A DNA stretch of 64,000 nt from Chrysophaeum taylorii (GCA_029834535.1 JAQMWT010000078.1:176264-240263); one strand, 5' to 3'. Shown: positions 30,121 to 39,613, numbered from the stretch's first letter. The notes: a model not told the origin generated them from the sequence alone. Numbers and translations are program-made.

Positions 30121-30370
30121 CAAAGTTTGGTCAATACTGCAGTAGATTGAGGAGTAGTGATCAAAAACTTGTTGACCAAACTTACAATGTTATTAATCAA
30201 ACTTCAAAGGTAGATTGATCAAACTTAATGCAACTTCGGAGGGACCAAACTTAACTGATCAAATTTTTATTGAAAGTGACCAAACTTGTAAATTTTTCCT
30301 TAAACATACATCAAAATTGATCAAACTTAAAAAAAATTGACCAAACTTATTGACCAAACTTGACCGATCC
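30121..30370. repeat. AT-rich array of GAYCAAACTT motifs
   Basis: About nine copies of GACCAAACTT or GATCAAACTT at irregular 12-40 bp spacing, mostly in the same orientation, in a 250-bp AT-rich stretch directly upstream of the primase gene. The sequence contrasts strongly with the GC-rich coding surroundings. Confidence 0.7.
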
Positions 30371-30434
30371 CTAATAAACTTCAGTTAATTAGGGCTAGTT
30401 TCTCAACTACTAATCGACAAAAGGAGGAGTGTTA

Positions 30435-31685
30435 ATGATCTTGTTTCTGCTCGCTGCCAACACAAAGGGGCGGTGGTGGTTGGGTGTCCGTTCGATCGAG
30501 GAAGCGCGGAGCGCGGACCTCGTGAGGGTCGCCGAGGGCGAGGGCGTGGCGCTCGAGGTGCGGAACGGGCGTTACTGGGGGCTTTGTCCGTTCCACAACG
30601 AGAAGACGCCGAGCTTCACGATAAACACTGAAGCAAACACGTTCTACTGCTTCGGGTGCGGGGCCCACGGGGACGCGATCGACTTCGTGCGCAAGATACG
30701 TCCCGAGCTCGAGCGGTTCGACGCGGCCGTCGAGTGGCTCGCGGCCCAGGAGCGCGCGGCGGCGCCGCCGGAGACGGCTTCGGAGGAAGTCGTCGCGGCC
30801 GTCGACGTCGGCTTGCTGCGGGCGTGCGTGTCGCGCGTCGCGGACGCCTACGCGCGGGCGCTGGTCGCCCCCGAGAACGGCGCGGCGCGGCTCTACTTGC
30901 GGAGTCGTGGAGTTTCGGCGCGGACGGCGGGCGCGTTCGGCGTCGGCGTCGCGAGCCAGAGCGTCGACGGCGACGCGACGACCCTCGAGGCCGCCGGGCT
31001 CGTGTTCCCAGGCACGAGGCGCGATCGGCTCGCCGGACGACTCGTGCTTCCGATCCGCGACGCGCGGGGCGACACCCTCGGATTTGGATCGCGATCTTTA
31101 TCGCCCGACGACGCGCGACCAAAGTACGTCAACTCGCCGACGACGCCCATCTTCGCGAAACGAGACGCGCTCTTCGGCCTCGACCTCGCCGCGCCCCACA
31201 TCCGCGAGGCCGATGAGGTCGTGTTGGTGGAGGGCTACTTCGACGTCCTAGCTCTCCACGACGTCGGCTTGCGAAACGTCGTCGGCGTCCTCGGGACGGG
31301 CGTCGGCTTTTCGCAAATCGAAAAGGCCGCGCGCTTCTGCGACTCCCGCCGCGTCGTGCTAGCCCTCGACGCCGACAAGGCGGGGATCGAGGCGGTCTCG
31401 AGACTCTGCACCCACGTCATCCCATCCCTCGCGGACAGGGCCGGTTTGGACGTTCGCGTCGCCCGCGTCGTCGGCTTCAAGGACGCCTCGGACTTTGTCT
31501 TCGACCGAAAGGTCGTCCGGGGCATCACCCCCGACGACGACATACGCGACGAGTTCCAGAGGATCGTCGTCGATGCCGCAATCCCCTGGCACAAGCACAA
31601 CCACCTCACTGCCTTTCATCACGGTGATGCCAAGGTGATTCCCGACCTCGCGGCGGCGTCGTCGTCCTTCTTAGAACGACGATAA
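30435..31685 (+). CDS. DnaG-type (bacterial) DNA primase, probably organellar
   Basis: The frame opens at a GTG at 30429; the first ATG is 30435, giving 416 residues. The N-terminus is a hydrophobic MILFLLAANTKGRWW leader, compatible with a targeting presequence but not diagnostic. Residues about 45-95 form the CHC2 zinc domain (YWGLCPFHNEKTPSFTIN and TFYCFGCGAHGDAIDF). Residues about 185-260 match the primase core (RLAGRLVLPIRDARG, LGFGSRSL, KYVNSP). The TOPRIM domain follows: VVLVEGYFDVLALHDVGLRN, VGVLGTG and VVLALDADKAG. The C-terminal helicase-interaction domain of bacterial DnaG is missing. Red-lineage algae are known to use a DnaG-like primase for plastid DNA, which is the likely role here. 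The stop codon is 12 bp from that of the convergent giant gene. Confidence 0.88.
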   Translation: MILFLLAANTKGRWWLGVRSIEEARSADLVRVAEGEGVALEVRNGRYWGLCPFHNEKTPSFTINTEANTFYCFGCGAHGDAIDFVRKIRPELERFDAAVEWLAAQERAAAPPETASEEVVAAVDVGLLRACVSRVADAYARALVAPENGAARLYLRSRGVSARTAGAFGVGVASQSVDGDATTLEAAGLVFPGTRRDRLAGRLVLPIRDARGDTLGFGSRSLSPDDARPKYVNSPTTPIFAKRDALFGLDLAAPHIREADEVVLVEGYFDVLALHDVGLRNVVGVLGTGVGFSQIEKAARFCDSRRVVLALDADKAGIEAVSRLCTHVIPSLADRAGLDVRVARVVGFKDASDFVFDRKVVRGITPDDDIRDEFQRIVVDAAIPWHKHNHLTAFHHGDAKVIPDLAAASSSFLERR

Positions 31686-31697
31686 TATATGTATTTA

Positions 31698-34600
31698 TTA
31701 GTCGGCAGTCTCGTCGAGGCGGAGGAGGTCGACGGCGTCCATTTGATCGGGCCGCGTTTTTTCCTCTCGTCGCTCCCGGCAGCGCTGGGCGCGCGCGGCC
31801 TTTTTTCTTCGTCGCTCGACGATGACGCGCCGCCATTCGACGCGACGCGTCTGGGCGTCGTTGTTGTTGGTGGCGGACCACGAGTTACCCGCGCACCGCG
31901 CGCTCGTGTAGTCGGTGTACACGTATTCGACGCGACCGTCTTCGCGCGTCCTCGTCGTCCAGCCTCTTCGCGCCGCCCGCGTCCTGGGATCGGTCTCGTC
32001 CCCCCGGAGCCTCCCGGTGTACAGCTTCTCGAACCCCGCGGACCCGTCGACCTGGGCCCATCGCCACCGGAGCGGCCGGATCGACGAGTTGGGCAGGATG
32101 CGCCGCACGAAACGCCGCAAGCAAAGACCCAAATAGAGCCGCGCGTCGCAGACCCCGACGCGGACGACGCGCGTCTGGCCGGCGGTGACGCAAAGGGACA
32201 CCACGCCATCGCTCCGGCGCTGAGCCGAGAAAAAGTTCTCAAAGAGTAAGGACGGGTCCTCCGAGTCCTCCGAGTCCTCCTCATTTTTTTCGGGCTGCTG
32301 CTGCGGCTCGTCCTCGGCGAGCGACGCGATCTCCCACGACCTCGACGCGGCGACGACGACGCGGACGGTGGCTTTGGGCGCCGCGTCCGGCGCGCCCGTG
32401 TCGGCGAGCAGCACCGAGAGCTCCCGATGGTGAGACGCGTCCCGCCACTCTCGCGCCGGACGAGCGATGGCGACGGTCGTCTCGCGCGCGCGCGCGGGCG
32501 CGAGACCGATGCCCTTGACGGTCTCGATCGGCGCCGCGCGGCCGCCGCGAAACACGATCTCGAAACGCACCGTCGCCGGCTGCCGCCGCAGCAGCACGCG
32601 AACGTTCGCGCGCTCGACGGCGAGATCTAGTTTCTCGCGACCGTCCTCTTGGAACCCCGAGAGCGCGAAACCGGGCCGTTGCAGTCGCGCGGAAAGCTCG
32701 GTCGGCTCGGAGATGTGAGCCCGAATCGGGCGGCCGGGACCGCCAAACGCCGCCGCGAACGACGCGTTTGGCCGGAACTCGAGCGCGTCGAGGAGCCACT
32801 CGCCGCCCTCGAGAGGGCAATACGACGGCTCGTCGTTCGCGGCGAGCGCTTCGACGGCCGCCGTCACGGTCAGCGTGCGCGTCTGGTAGGTGTCCCGCCA
32901 GCGTCTCGCGAGTTTCCGCCGCGAGAGCCGTCGCCACAAAGGCTCGTCCGAGACCGCGATCCACAGCGCCGTCGTTTTATTCGGCGCGAGCACGGCGCCT
33001 GGTGGTGGTGTTTCGACCCCCTCGAGCTCGTACCTCAGCGTTGTCGTCCAGCTTCGCTCGCGCGGCGGCATTATGCTCACAGCGCGCTCGTCGCGTTCGC
33101 CGTACGCCGCGACCGAGACGACAAACGCCGGCGACCTCTGAGACCTAAGCGATAGCCGACGCAAGAGTCGCCGCCGAGCGCCATCAAATCCGCTCTTGTC
33201 CTCGTCGCCGGGCCGCTGTCGCGTCGTCGCCGACCCGCGCTTTTTTCCCGCAGCGTCTGCCAGGAGATCGTGCTCGGTCTTGCGAAACGCGCCGCCAAGC
33301 GAGAGCGCCTTGATCAATACGAGTGGGGCGCGTCGCCGCGACGCCCACGTTACGTAGACTTCGAGCCTCGCCAGCTTGCGCCGAAATATCGAGGCCAACT
33401 TCCGCGATAACCACGGCTTTGTGACCCGTGCCCAGAGCTCGGAGTCGTCGACGGCGATCGTCACCGTCGACACGGAGCCCGCCGTGATGAGTAACGGCAC
33501 GATCAAGCTTTCATCCAACCCGTGCTTCCCACTCGGTTCAGCGTCGACGACCAACCAGCCGCGACTACGTTTCGCGACGACGCTCGTCTTCGAGACGGGC
33601 GCCTTTTCGCGCGTGCCGCGCCCGGGGACGAGCACCGATCTCTTGAATGACGTCGCGATCGACAGCTCGACCGGCTGGCCGTCGACCTGGAGATGGCTCA
33701 GTCCGATGAGCGGTGCGGGCGAAGAGCTCGAGCTCGAGTTTGAGTTCGAGTTCGAGTTCTTCGCAAAAATCGTTCTTACCACGACCTCTGCTGGCTGCTT
33801 GGCCACCTTGATCGTGATGAAGGACCCAGTCCCAGAAACATCTCGGATACCCGCGAGCGCCGCGAACCGCTCTGATATCGTCGTCGGGCTCGCCGCCGCT
33901 TTGGCCTCTTCTTCTTCCTCCAAAGCAAAGGTCTCCTCATCTCCTTTTTCTTCTGGCTGCCAGTAGGCGTTCTTAACGGGGCACCGCAAGGAGATGACGC
34001 CACCGCCAAAAGTGTCGCTTTCCACGATATCGTAGCCAGGGAGGATCTCGTTCCGGAGAAGAGCGCGCGCGTGCTCGGCGAGACGCACCTCTACATCCCT
34101 CGTGATGCGACACTCGACACCACCCCCGGCAAGCGGGATTGTGTCAAGGGGGGGTGCCGGGTCGAACGCGGCGCCGTCGAAGAGCCAGCCAGGCGCCGCA
34201 CGACTGAGCGGTTCGCCGTCACCGCCGCCTGCGTCGACGCGCCAGGGAGCGACGATGACACGCGGCGCAGTTGTCTCCAGCGGGAGCCGCAGCGTCACGG
34301 AAGTCTCTTCTCCGGCCACGAGGCATATTGGATCATCAGACGACGATCCCCCGAGCGGCGTGCCGTCCGCGAGGCGGATATGGATGTTGACGTCGCACTT
34401 CGCGTCGAATCCCGGGACGGGAATGTCGACCGCGTCGGCGGCAGACCAGATGCCCTTGACGTCGCCCGGCGGCAACAGGCATTCGCCTTTCACTCCTGAG
34501 ACGCACACTTCCCCAACGAGCCAGTCAGAAATCGGTTCGTCCGTGACGTCGTTCTTCAGACTAAGGCGCAATACCGCGGGGCGCTTCCGTAGCTCGACGG

Positions 34601-37600
34601 TCAATGGCGGGGCCCATCGCCACGACTCAGCCGGCCAATGCTGTTCGATGGGCACGAGTCGCCGTGGCATCTCCATGTCGCCGTCGTTGAGGTCGAAGCC
34701 CGCAGGCAGGCCGCTTTTGAGCAATCGAAGACAGGCGTGGCGGTGCACAAGGAGCGAGACGCGGCCGCCGGCGCTCTCGGCCCTTTGCTGCTGCAGTTTG
34801 GCGCGTTGGTCTTCCTCCAGCACGCTCGCTTCAATACCGTACCTCTCGTCGGTGCCGTCGGCGAGCGAGATGTCCAGCATCTTTGCGAGCCATCCCGGCG
34901 TGCCGTCGACGAGCTCCTTGCCGTCGACCGCGTTCATCGGAACGACGTCGACCGCGACCGGTGGCAACGCGACGTAGAGGCGCGCCGCACTGAGTTCACC
35001 CGCCTGCAAAGGAATGGGGATGTGGCTTGGGAGCTGCTGCCACTTCGGCATTCTCCGAAGCTTGATGATAGCCGCCTCGACTTTGGAAAACGCCGCGGGT
35101 TCGTCGGCCGTTTTGACGGCCGCCTTGAAGAGCCGCACGCCGTCGGTCAAGCGAGCGTCGAGCGTCCAACGAGTAAAGGGCGTGTGCGCTGGAATGTGCA
35201 GCTCCATGCCGGCGTCCGTGATGACTTCGTCCGACACCGGAGTGCCGTTCAGGCTCGTGCGAGCGATGTCGAGAGCATCCACGGCAGGGATTCCACAAAA
35301 ATCTACGACTTCGAGGCGGAACTTCGCCGCGAGCTTTCGAAAGCGTAGAGCGAGCGCGGTGGACCTGGCCCAGCCCTTGTTTGGCCATCGCCGTTGCGGT
35401 TCGATGAGGAAAACACGGTGTCGACCGTCCTCGTCGTTCGTCGAGTCTGGCGCGTTTAAGAGATGGCCGAGCAGCAAGTCGCGCGGTACGAGTAAGGATG
35501 CCTCGGGGTTGCGGACGGTGACGATGAAGCCGGCATCTTCCGTGTGTTCGACCGGAGTTGGGGGCTCGTCGGGGAGCGTGACAGCGCTAGCGACCCAATC
35601 AGGTCGAGGCTCCGCGGACGTTTGGAGCGACGAGAAACCAAATTTTCGTCGAGCGAGGCGCGCGGCGAGCCGCCACCTCGCGGCGGCGTGGAGACGATGG
35701 AACAACGACGATCCGCTAGTGGCCGTCGTATTCGAAAAATCGTCCTGCGGTATGTGTTGGCCCTTATCGTCGACGAGCACCTTGACCCCCGTCCCGTCGG
35801 CGTACTCGAGGCGTACCAAAACGCGCACCGCTGGACGGCGAATCGGGATCGTCATCTCTGCCAACACCGGACCAGATTCGCCGCGAATGTCGCGCGCAGC
35901 GCGCACCATGACAAAGCGCTCGTCGCCTTCTGTCGCTTCGAAGGGACGCGCGTCCTCTCGCAAAGCAACGCCGTCCTCCAATCGCGCCCGCAGACGCAGG
36001 CTTCCGTCCGGGACACGGCCGGGAATCGGTAGTTCGAAGAGGCCGCGTTCGTCCTCCCACCACTGCCGATTGATGTCGGCGTGGTCGTCTCTGCCCTGAA
36101 TCTCGGCTTGCAGGTCTTGTTCGACGCTGTCGACGAGGTGTGGCATGTCGCGCGGGACGACCTCGCACGCGACCGCCTTTACGGCCGTTGGAAGCGATCC
36201 ACCGCCCTCGTGCACACATCTAAGTCTCAGGTGGACCGGGTGCTTTCTGAACGTGACTTTATGCTCCAAGTGGACCGTGCCGACAAGGTCGTCGTTCTTG
36301 TAATTGTTGATGTTAAAGTGCGCGTCGTCGTCGAACTTGGAATGCCGCGGCAACAAGACCAAAGGCGCGAGGTGAGAACTCTGCGAGTAACCCGGGAGCT
36401 TTCCTTCGACCGACAGTTTTGCCCCAGCAAAACACACAACGTGGACAGCATCCTTGACCACTTCGCCGCCGCCGCTCCCAAGCGCGGCGATCGGATCCTC
36501 GAGAATATGTTCGCCCGGGCGCGGGCCGCCCGCGAACTTGACGGCGGACTGGAACCAACCATCAGGCCCGGCGATGGGCCCCGCGTGGTCAATCGGCAAG
36601 GTCAGCGCATCATCATAAACCGCGGTCACTGTCACGGTGGCCATGCGCCCTCGGGACTTGCGGTGAAAGTGTCTCCCGTGGATCGTGCCCCAGGCATTGG
36701 CGTAGACCGTCTCGACCGTGCCCGCGGGCGGATCGCCGTCGTCGAAGTCGCGAGCCGCGACGCGATAGCCACCAATAGAATGCCGAACATGGTGCTTGTC
36801 GATTCTGTCCGCAAAGAGCTCGTTGCAATACTGGGCCCCTTTGGTGTGCGGCCACGAGCATTCGTATTGATCTCGCAGGCGTGAGAAAAAGGCGTCGAGC
36901 CGGCGCGTCGCACTCCGGCGCGCGCGAGCCGACACCAGGCCATTCTCGATGTCGCGCAGCGTGCTGCCAGCGGAAAGTCCTGCAATCGCGCCCAATCTTG
37001 GCCCGTCCATAACTCGCGGTGTCTCCTTCTTTTGTGGTGGTGGCCTCTTTGGATTACGCGGGCGCGAGGCGACGACTGCCGCGGAGCCCGCGCCCGCAGC
37101 CAGTCCTCCTCCGGGCTGCTCGTCGTGATCCTTGAGCGCGTCCCGAATGATATCTTTGGCGGTCTCCAGGCTACAAGCGACAGGGCCATCGGGCCGACCC
37201 CTCTTGCTTTTCGTTGGAGTCCGCCGCGGCTTGACCGGTCGCGAGAAAGTTCCGGGCCTCGATGCCCGCGAGACCTTCGTCGACGCGTCTTCCACGGGAG
37301 GAGCATCTGCTTCGCCTTTGAGGAGCCGCAGGAGATGTGCCACCGTGATTTCGCTTCGAAGTTCGTAGGAGGCGAGGGTTCTCGTCGGAAACCATCGATT
37401 TTTGGAACGACGCGCCGCCGCAATCTTCGCTGCGATGCGCGGGTGGTTGTCGCCAAAGGTCGAATCCCGTTCCTCGAGGTCGTTGAGCGTGAACTGGAGC
37501 TCCGGAATGCTGATATCGGCGACTTCGTCGACGGTGATGCAGCCTCCCGTCGGCATGTCGACGAACAGCACGAGCCTCGAGGGGTCGCCGCCGCCGCCGC

Positions 37601-37712
37601 CGCCGTCTAAGGTGTCGGTGTCCACGGGAGGAGTGTCGTCGTGCCAGGCGAAGCCGCGTGGCGCGCCCCCCAATACCAAGTTGCGAAGGCGGGCGCACGC
37701 AGCGACCTCCAT
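31698..37712 (-). CDS. 2004-residue protein of tandem beta-rich modules, WW-like C-terminus
   Basis: A single intron-less frame from ATG 37712. No catalytic family was recognised. A long module recurs every roughly 260-280 residues; its clearest signature is LPIPGRVPDGSLRLRARLED near 559, LHIPAHTPFTRWTLDARLTD near 836 and DIPVPGFDAKCDVNIHIRLA near 1094, each followed by DG and a strand. Strands of the form RPAVRVLVRLEYADG, RPAVLRLSLKNDVTDEPI and QPAEVVVRTIF begin further modules, suggesting a chain of Ig/CNA-B-like beta-sandwiches. A Ser/Asn tract lies near 1320. Near the C-terminus RRGWTTRTREDGRVEYVYTD resembles a WW domain, then a basic tail. There is no signal peptide or membrane helix, so it is probably intracellular. 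A GC-rich scaffold role is a guess. Confidence 0.7.
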   Translation of the reverse strand: MEVAACARLRNLVLGGAPRGFAWHDDTPPVDTDTLDGGGGGGDPSRLVLFVDMPTGGCITVDEVADISIPELQFTLNDLEERDSTFGDNHPRIAAKIAAARRSKNRWFPTRTLASYELRSEITVAHLLRLLKGEADAPPVEDASTKVSRASRPGTFSRPVKPRRTPTKSKRGRPDGPVACSLETAKDIIRDALKDHDEQPGGGLAAGAGSAAVVASRPRNPKRPPPQKKETPRVMDGPRLGAIAGLSAGSTLRDIENGLVSARARRSATRRLDAFFSRLRDQYECSWPHTKGAQYCNELFADRIDKHHVRHSIGGYRVAARDFDDGDPPAGTVETVYANAWGTIHGRHFHRKSRGRMATVTVTAVYDDALTLPIDHAGPIAGPDGWFQSAVKFAGGPRPGEHILEDPIAALGSGGGEVVKDAVHVVCFAGAKLSVEGKLPGYSQSSHLAPLVLLPRHSKFDDDAHFNINNYKNDDLVGTVHLEHKVTFRKHPVHLRLRCVHEGGGSLPTAVKAVACEVVPRDMPHLVDSVEQDLQAEIQGRDDHADINRQWWEDERGLFELPIPGRVPDGSLRLRARLEDGVALREDARPFEATEGDERFVMVRAARDIRGESGPVLAEMTIPIRRPAVRVLVRLEYADGTGVKVLVDDKGQHIPQDDFSNTTATSGSSLFHRLHAAARWRLAARLARRKFGFSSLQTSAEPRPDWVASAVTLPDEPPTPVEHTEDAGFIVTVRNPEASLLVPRDLLLGHLLNAPDSTNDEDGRHRVFLIEPQRRWPNKGWARSTALALRFRKLAAKFRLEVVDFCGIPAVDALDIARTSLNGTPVSDEVITDAGMELHIPAHTPFTRWTLDARLTDGVRLFKAAVKTADEPAAFSKVEAAIIKLRRMPKWQQLPSHIPIPLQAGELSAARLYVALPPVAVDVVPMNAVDGKELVDGTPGWLAKMLDISLADGTDERYGIEASVLEEDQRAKLQQQRAESAGGRVSLLVHRHACLRLLKSGLPAGFDLNDGDMEMPRRLVPIEQHWPAESWRWAPPLTVELRKRPAVLRLSLKNDVTDEPISDWLVGEVCVSGVKGECLLPPGDVKGIWSAADAVDIPVPGFDAKCDVNIHIRLADGTPLGGSSSDDPICLVAGEETSVTLRLPLETTAPRVIVAPWRVDAGGGDGEPLSRAAPGWLFDGAAFDPAPPLDTIPLAGGGVECRITRDVEVRLAEHARALLRNEILPGYDIVESDTFGGGVISLRCPVKNAYWQPEEKGDEETFALEEEEEAKAAASPTTISERFAALAGIRDVSGTGSFITIKVAKQPAEVVVRTIFAKNSNSNSNSSSSSSPAPLIGLSHLQVDGQPVELSIATSFKRSVLVPGRGTREKAPVSKTSVVAKRSRGWLVVDAEPSGKHGLDESLIVPLLITAGSVSTVTIAVDDSELWARVTKPWLSRKLASIFRRKLARLEVYVTWASRRRAPLVLIKALSLGGAFRKTEHDLLADAAGKKRGSATTRQRPGDEDKSGFDGARRRLLRRLSLRSQRSPAFVVSVAAYGERDERAVSIMPPRERSWTTTLRYELEGVETPPPGAVLAPNKTTALWIAVSDEPLWRRLSRRKLARRWRDTYQTRTLTVTAAVEALAANDEPSYCPLEGGEWLLDALEFRPNASFAAAFGGPGRPIRAHISEPTELSARLQRPGFALSGFQEDGREKLDLAVERANVRVLLRRQPATVRFEIVFRGGRAAPIETVKGIGLAPARARETTVAIARPAREWRDASHHRELSVLLADTGAPDAAPKATVRVVVAASRSWEIASLAEDEPQQQPEKNEEDSEDSEDPSLLFENFFSAQRRSDGVVSLCVTAGQTRVVRVGVCDARLYLGLCLRRFVRRILPNSSIRPLRWRWAQVDGSAGFEKLYTGRLRGDETDPRTRAARRGWTTRTREDGRVEYVYTDYTSARCAGNSWSATNNNDAQTRRVEWRRVIVERRRKKAARAQRCRERREEKTRPDQMDAVDLLRLDETAD

Positions 37713-37743
37713 AATAGCGCTCTTCTTACGCGCGCACGATGGA

Positions 37744-37753
37744 GACTATATAG
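37744..37753 (-). promoter_or_regulatory. TATA box of the giant gene
   Basis: CTATATAGT on the minus strand lies about 32-40 bp upstream of the ATG at 37712, at a plausible distance for a short 5' leader. Confidence 0.45.
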
Positions 37754-38112
37754 TACCAAACCGTAAACGGTTACTTTTTTTTCTTTTGTGGGGCGCCACG
37801 TGTTCGGTACACTCGGTGCCTGACTCAACTTCAACGCCGCGCGCCAACACCTGAAAGAAGCGGGGGGTTGTAGGTAGTTATGTGGGGTCACCAACGACCG
37901 TGACGGAGAGAAAGCGTTGTTACAGGGATGTCGTCGATCGAGAGCGTGCAAAGGAGAAGGTGCCGGCCATGCACTGCCGTCGTTGGGTGCTCGCTCGTTT
38001 ATTTACGATGTGTAGCGAGAGGGTGCGTGAGGGGATTGCTGTTGTCGTGCGCGTTCGCCAAGACTAGTGCGTCGCGTACTTGGGATGCGGGGCCGCCGAC
38101 AATATGAAAGTC

Positions 38113-38172
<60 letters not shown>

Positions 38173-38268
38173 GACACAGGCTCGCCAAAGTGTTGGCGTC
38201 GGCGGCGAGACCGCGCCGGAGAGGGCGAAAGAGGGGACGGGGGGGACTTGATGCGCGGGAATCCCTAC
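37754..38268. other. Intergenic
   Basis: Contains the GAT microsatellite described separately. Otherwise no coding signal on either strand. Confidence 0.5.
38113..38169 (+). repeat. (GAT)19 microsatellite
   Basis: Nineteen uninterrupted GAT units between two genes. It has no frame continuity with either neighbour. Confidence 0.95.
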
Positions 38269-38907
38269 CTAAGTGGTTGCGCCAAGAATATCACAGAGCC
38301 TCTGGCAGTCGGCTTCCGAAAGGCCGCTCTCCTTGGACGTGCGAACGAAATGACCCGCGAAAAGCGACGCGAACTCGGATTGCATAAGGTCGAGGTCGTC
38401 GACAGCGACCCACGTCGCGGGCTTGAGCCGGGTCTACAATAAAATGCCAAGGTTCGTCATGTTGTGTTCTCTCGGATAAAAACAAAACGCACCTGGCGGA
38501 GCCACTCAGCGATCTCCGCCGCGCGCTGGGCCTCGGCAGGTGGCCACGCTCCTAGTTTTAGCGGGAGCTGCGGGGTATCGTCGACGACGCACGAGTCGTC
38601 GACGCCGATCGCCCGGAGCTCGAAAAGGAGCTTGCGGCGGTAGTCGGGGTGGAGCCGCCACGTGCTCGATAGAACGATTTTGGCACCGGTGAACGTGATC
38701 ACCTGCGTTACGAGCGCGTCATAAAGAAATTCACCTTTTCTGTCGCGCACCTCGCCCAATCGTCTCAAGAGCTTGTCGTGGATCGCGTCTCGCGGGCGGC
38801 AAAATTCCGTGTTGAGGACGCCGTCGACCTGGGATGTCGTGACCGCGCCTCGAAAATCCACTCACATCAAGAAATAATATTTTGGGTCGCTTGCCTGCGA
38901 ACTTCAT
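38269..38907 (-). CDS. HAD-fold protein (Swiss-army-knife RNA-repair HAD-like), three exons
   Basis: Reconstructed from three exons: 38907-38866, 38828-38493 and 38433-38269, totalling 180 residues. The first join restores the HAD motif I, KILFLD + VDGVLN, which no single frame contains. Motif II is IVLSSTWRLHPDYRR, with W-R typical of the PF18143-type HAD group. The second join yields TRLKPATWVAVDDLDLM, the motif IV-like DDLD typical of these proteins, and a GLSEADCQRL helix before the stop at 38269-38271. These proteins are predicted phosphatases, some linked to nucleic-acid repair. An alternative start at 38946 (MTLGSRGLKR) is possible; 38907 is preferred because it begins right before the first strand. 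Confidence 0.82.
38434..38492 (-). other. 59-nt intron 2 of the HAD gene
   Basis: GTGCGTTTTG donor after a CAG codon and a TTTTATTGTAG acceptor, phase 0. Splicing replaces a short run-on tail with a 54-residue conserved C-terminus. Confidence 0.8.
38829..38865 (-). other. 37-nt intron 1 of the HAD gene
   Basis: GTGAGTGGAT donor, CATCCCAG acceptor, phase 0. Removing it creates FLDVDGVLN, the catalytic HAD motif I. This is near the lower limit for spliceosomal introns. Confidence 0.8.
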
Positions 38908-39613
38908 GAAGATCGTCCGCTTCAACCCTCGCGACCCGAGGGTCAATGATTGCGAGCCTGCTCGATGATCCGGTGGTCAAAACGCCAGACCGCGGAGGCA
39001 CTCACGCCGCAACCACGGCCGCTCCTCACCCCACCGCCTTCGCATCAGCGCAGCTTCATTGTCCGGCAGGCACCAACATGACTTCAATAAACATGGGCTC
39101 TCGTACATCGAGCATCCTCTAAAATGTAGCTTGACCTGCAACAAAAGGTGCGCTCTCGGATCCGTTAAAACGTCATTATCAGTTACTATGGCCAGTTTCT
39201 CGAGGAACGCGGGGAACCGAGGGGGGGGCCGTTAGCCATAATTCGACCGACCGGCCGTACCTCGGTTCGTAATTCTGAAATTAAAGAAATCAAAGAAAGT
39301 AAAGAAAGTAAAGGAAAGAAAAAGACTAATTGTGGGGGTATCCGGATCCGAACCGTCGTCGTCCGTAATAGACGAACCTGCTGCGGCGTTCACAGAAAGA
39401 AGAAGAACGAAGGTCCGGGCACTCACGTCGCTATTCCCCCCCCCGCGTGCCTGCTATGCGGCGCGAGCGCGCGAGGGAGGCAGCCTCCACGAACTAAAAT
39501 GGGAAGGTCGGTCTAGGTCTAGGTCTAGGTCTAGGAGTAGGAGTAGGAGTAGGTCTAGTCTACTTCAGATCATCACGCAACGAAATAGGTAAAAGAGCAA
39601 GGTGGTTCGTTCG
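38908..39613. other. Intergenic, no gene seen
   Basis: An AT/purine-rich stretch near 39275-39330 and the hexamer array at 39510-39557 are the only notable features. Confidence 0.5.
39510..39557 (+). repeat. GGTCTA / GGAGTA hexamer array
   Basis: Four GGTCTA, three GGAGTA and one GGTCTA unit in perfect 6-bp register. A reverse-complement array (TAGACC) lies near 51.2 kb. Confidence 0.9.

Noticed and set aside
30435-31685. DnaG primase as bacterial contamination
   Set aside because: It is embedded between eukaryotic genes, has the same base composition and lacks the C-terminal domain of bacterial DnaG.
39510-39557. Telomeric repeat
   Set aside because: The unit is GGTCTA/GGAGTA, only a few copies, and located between genes.
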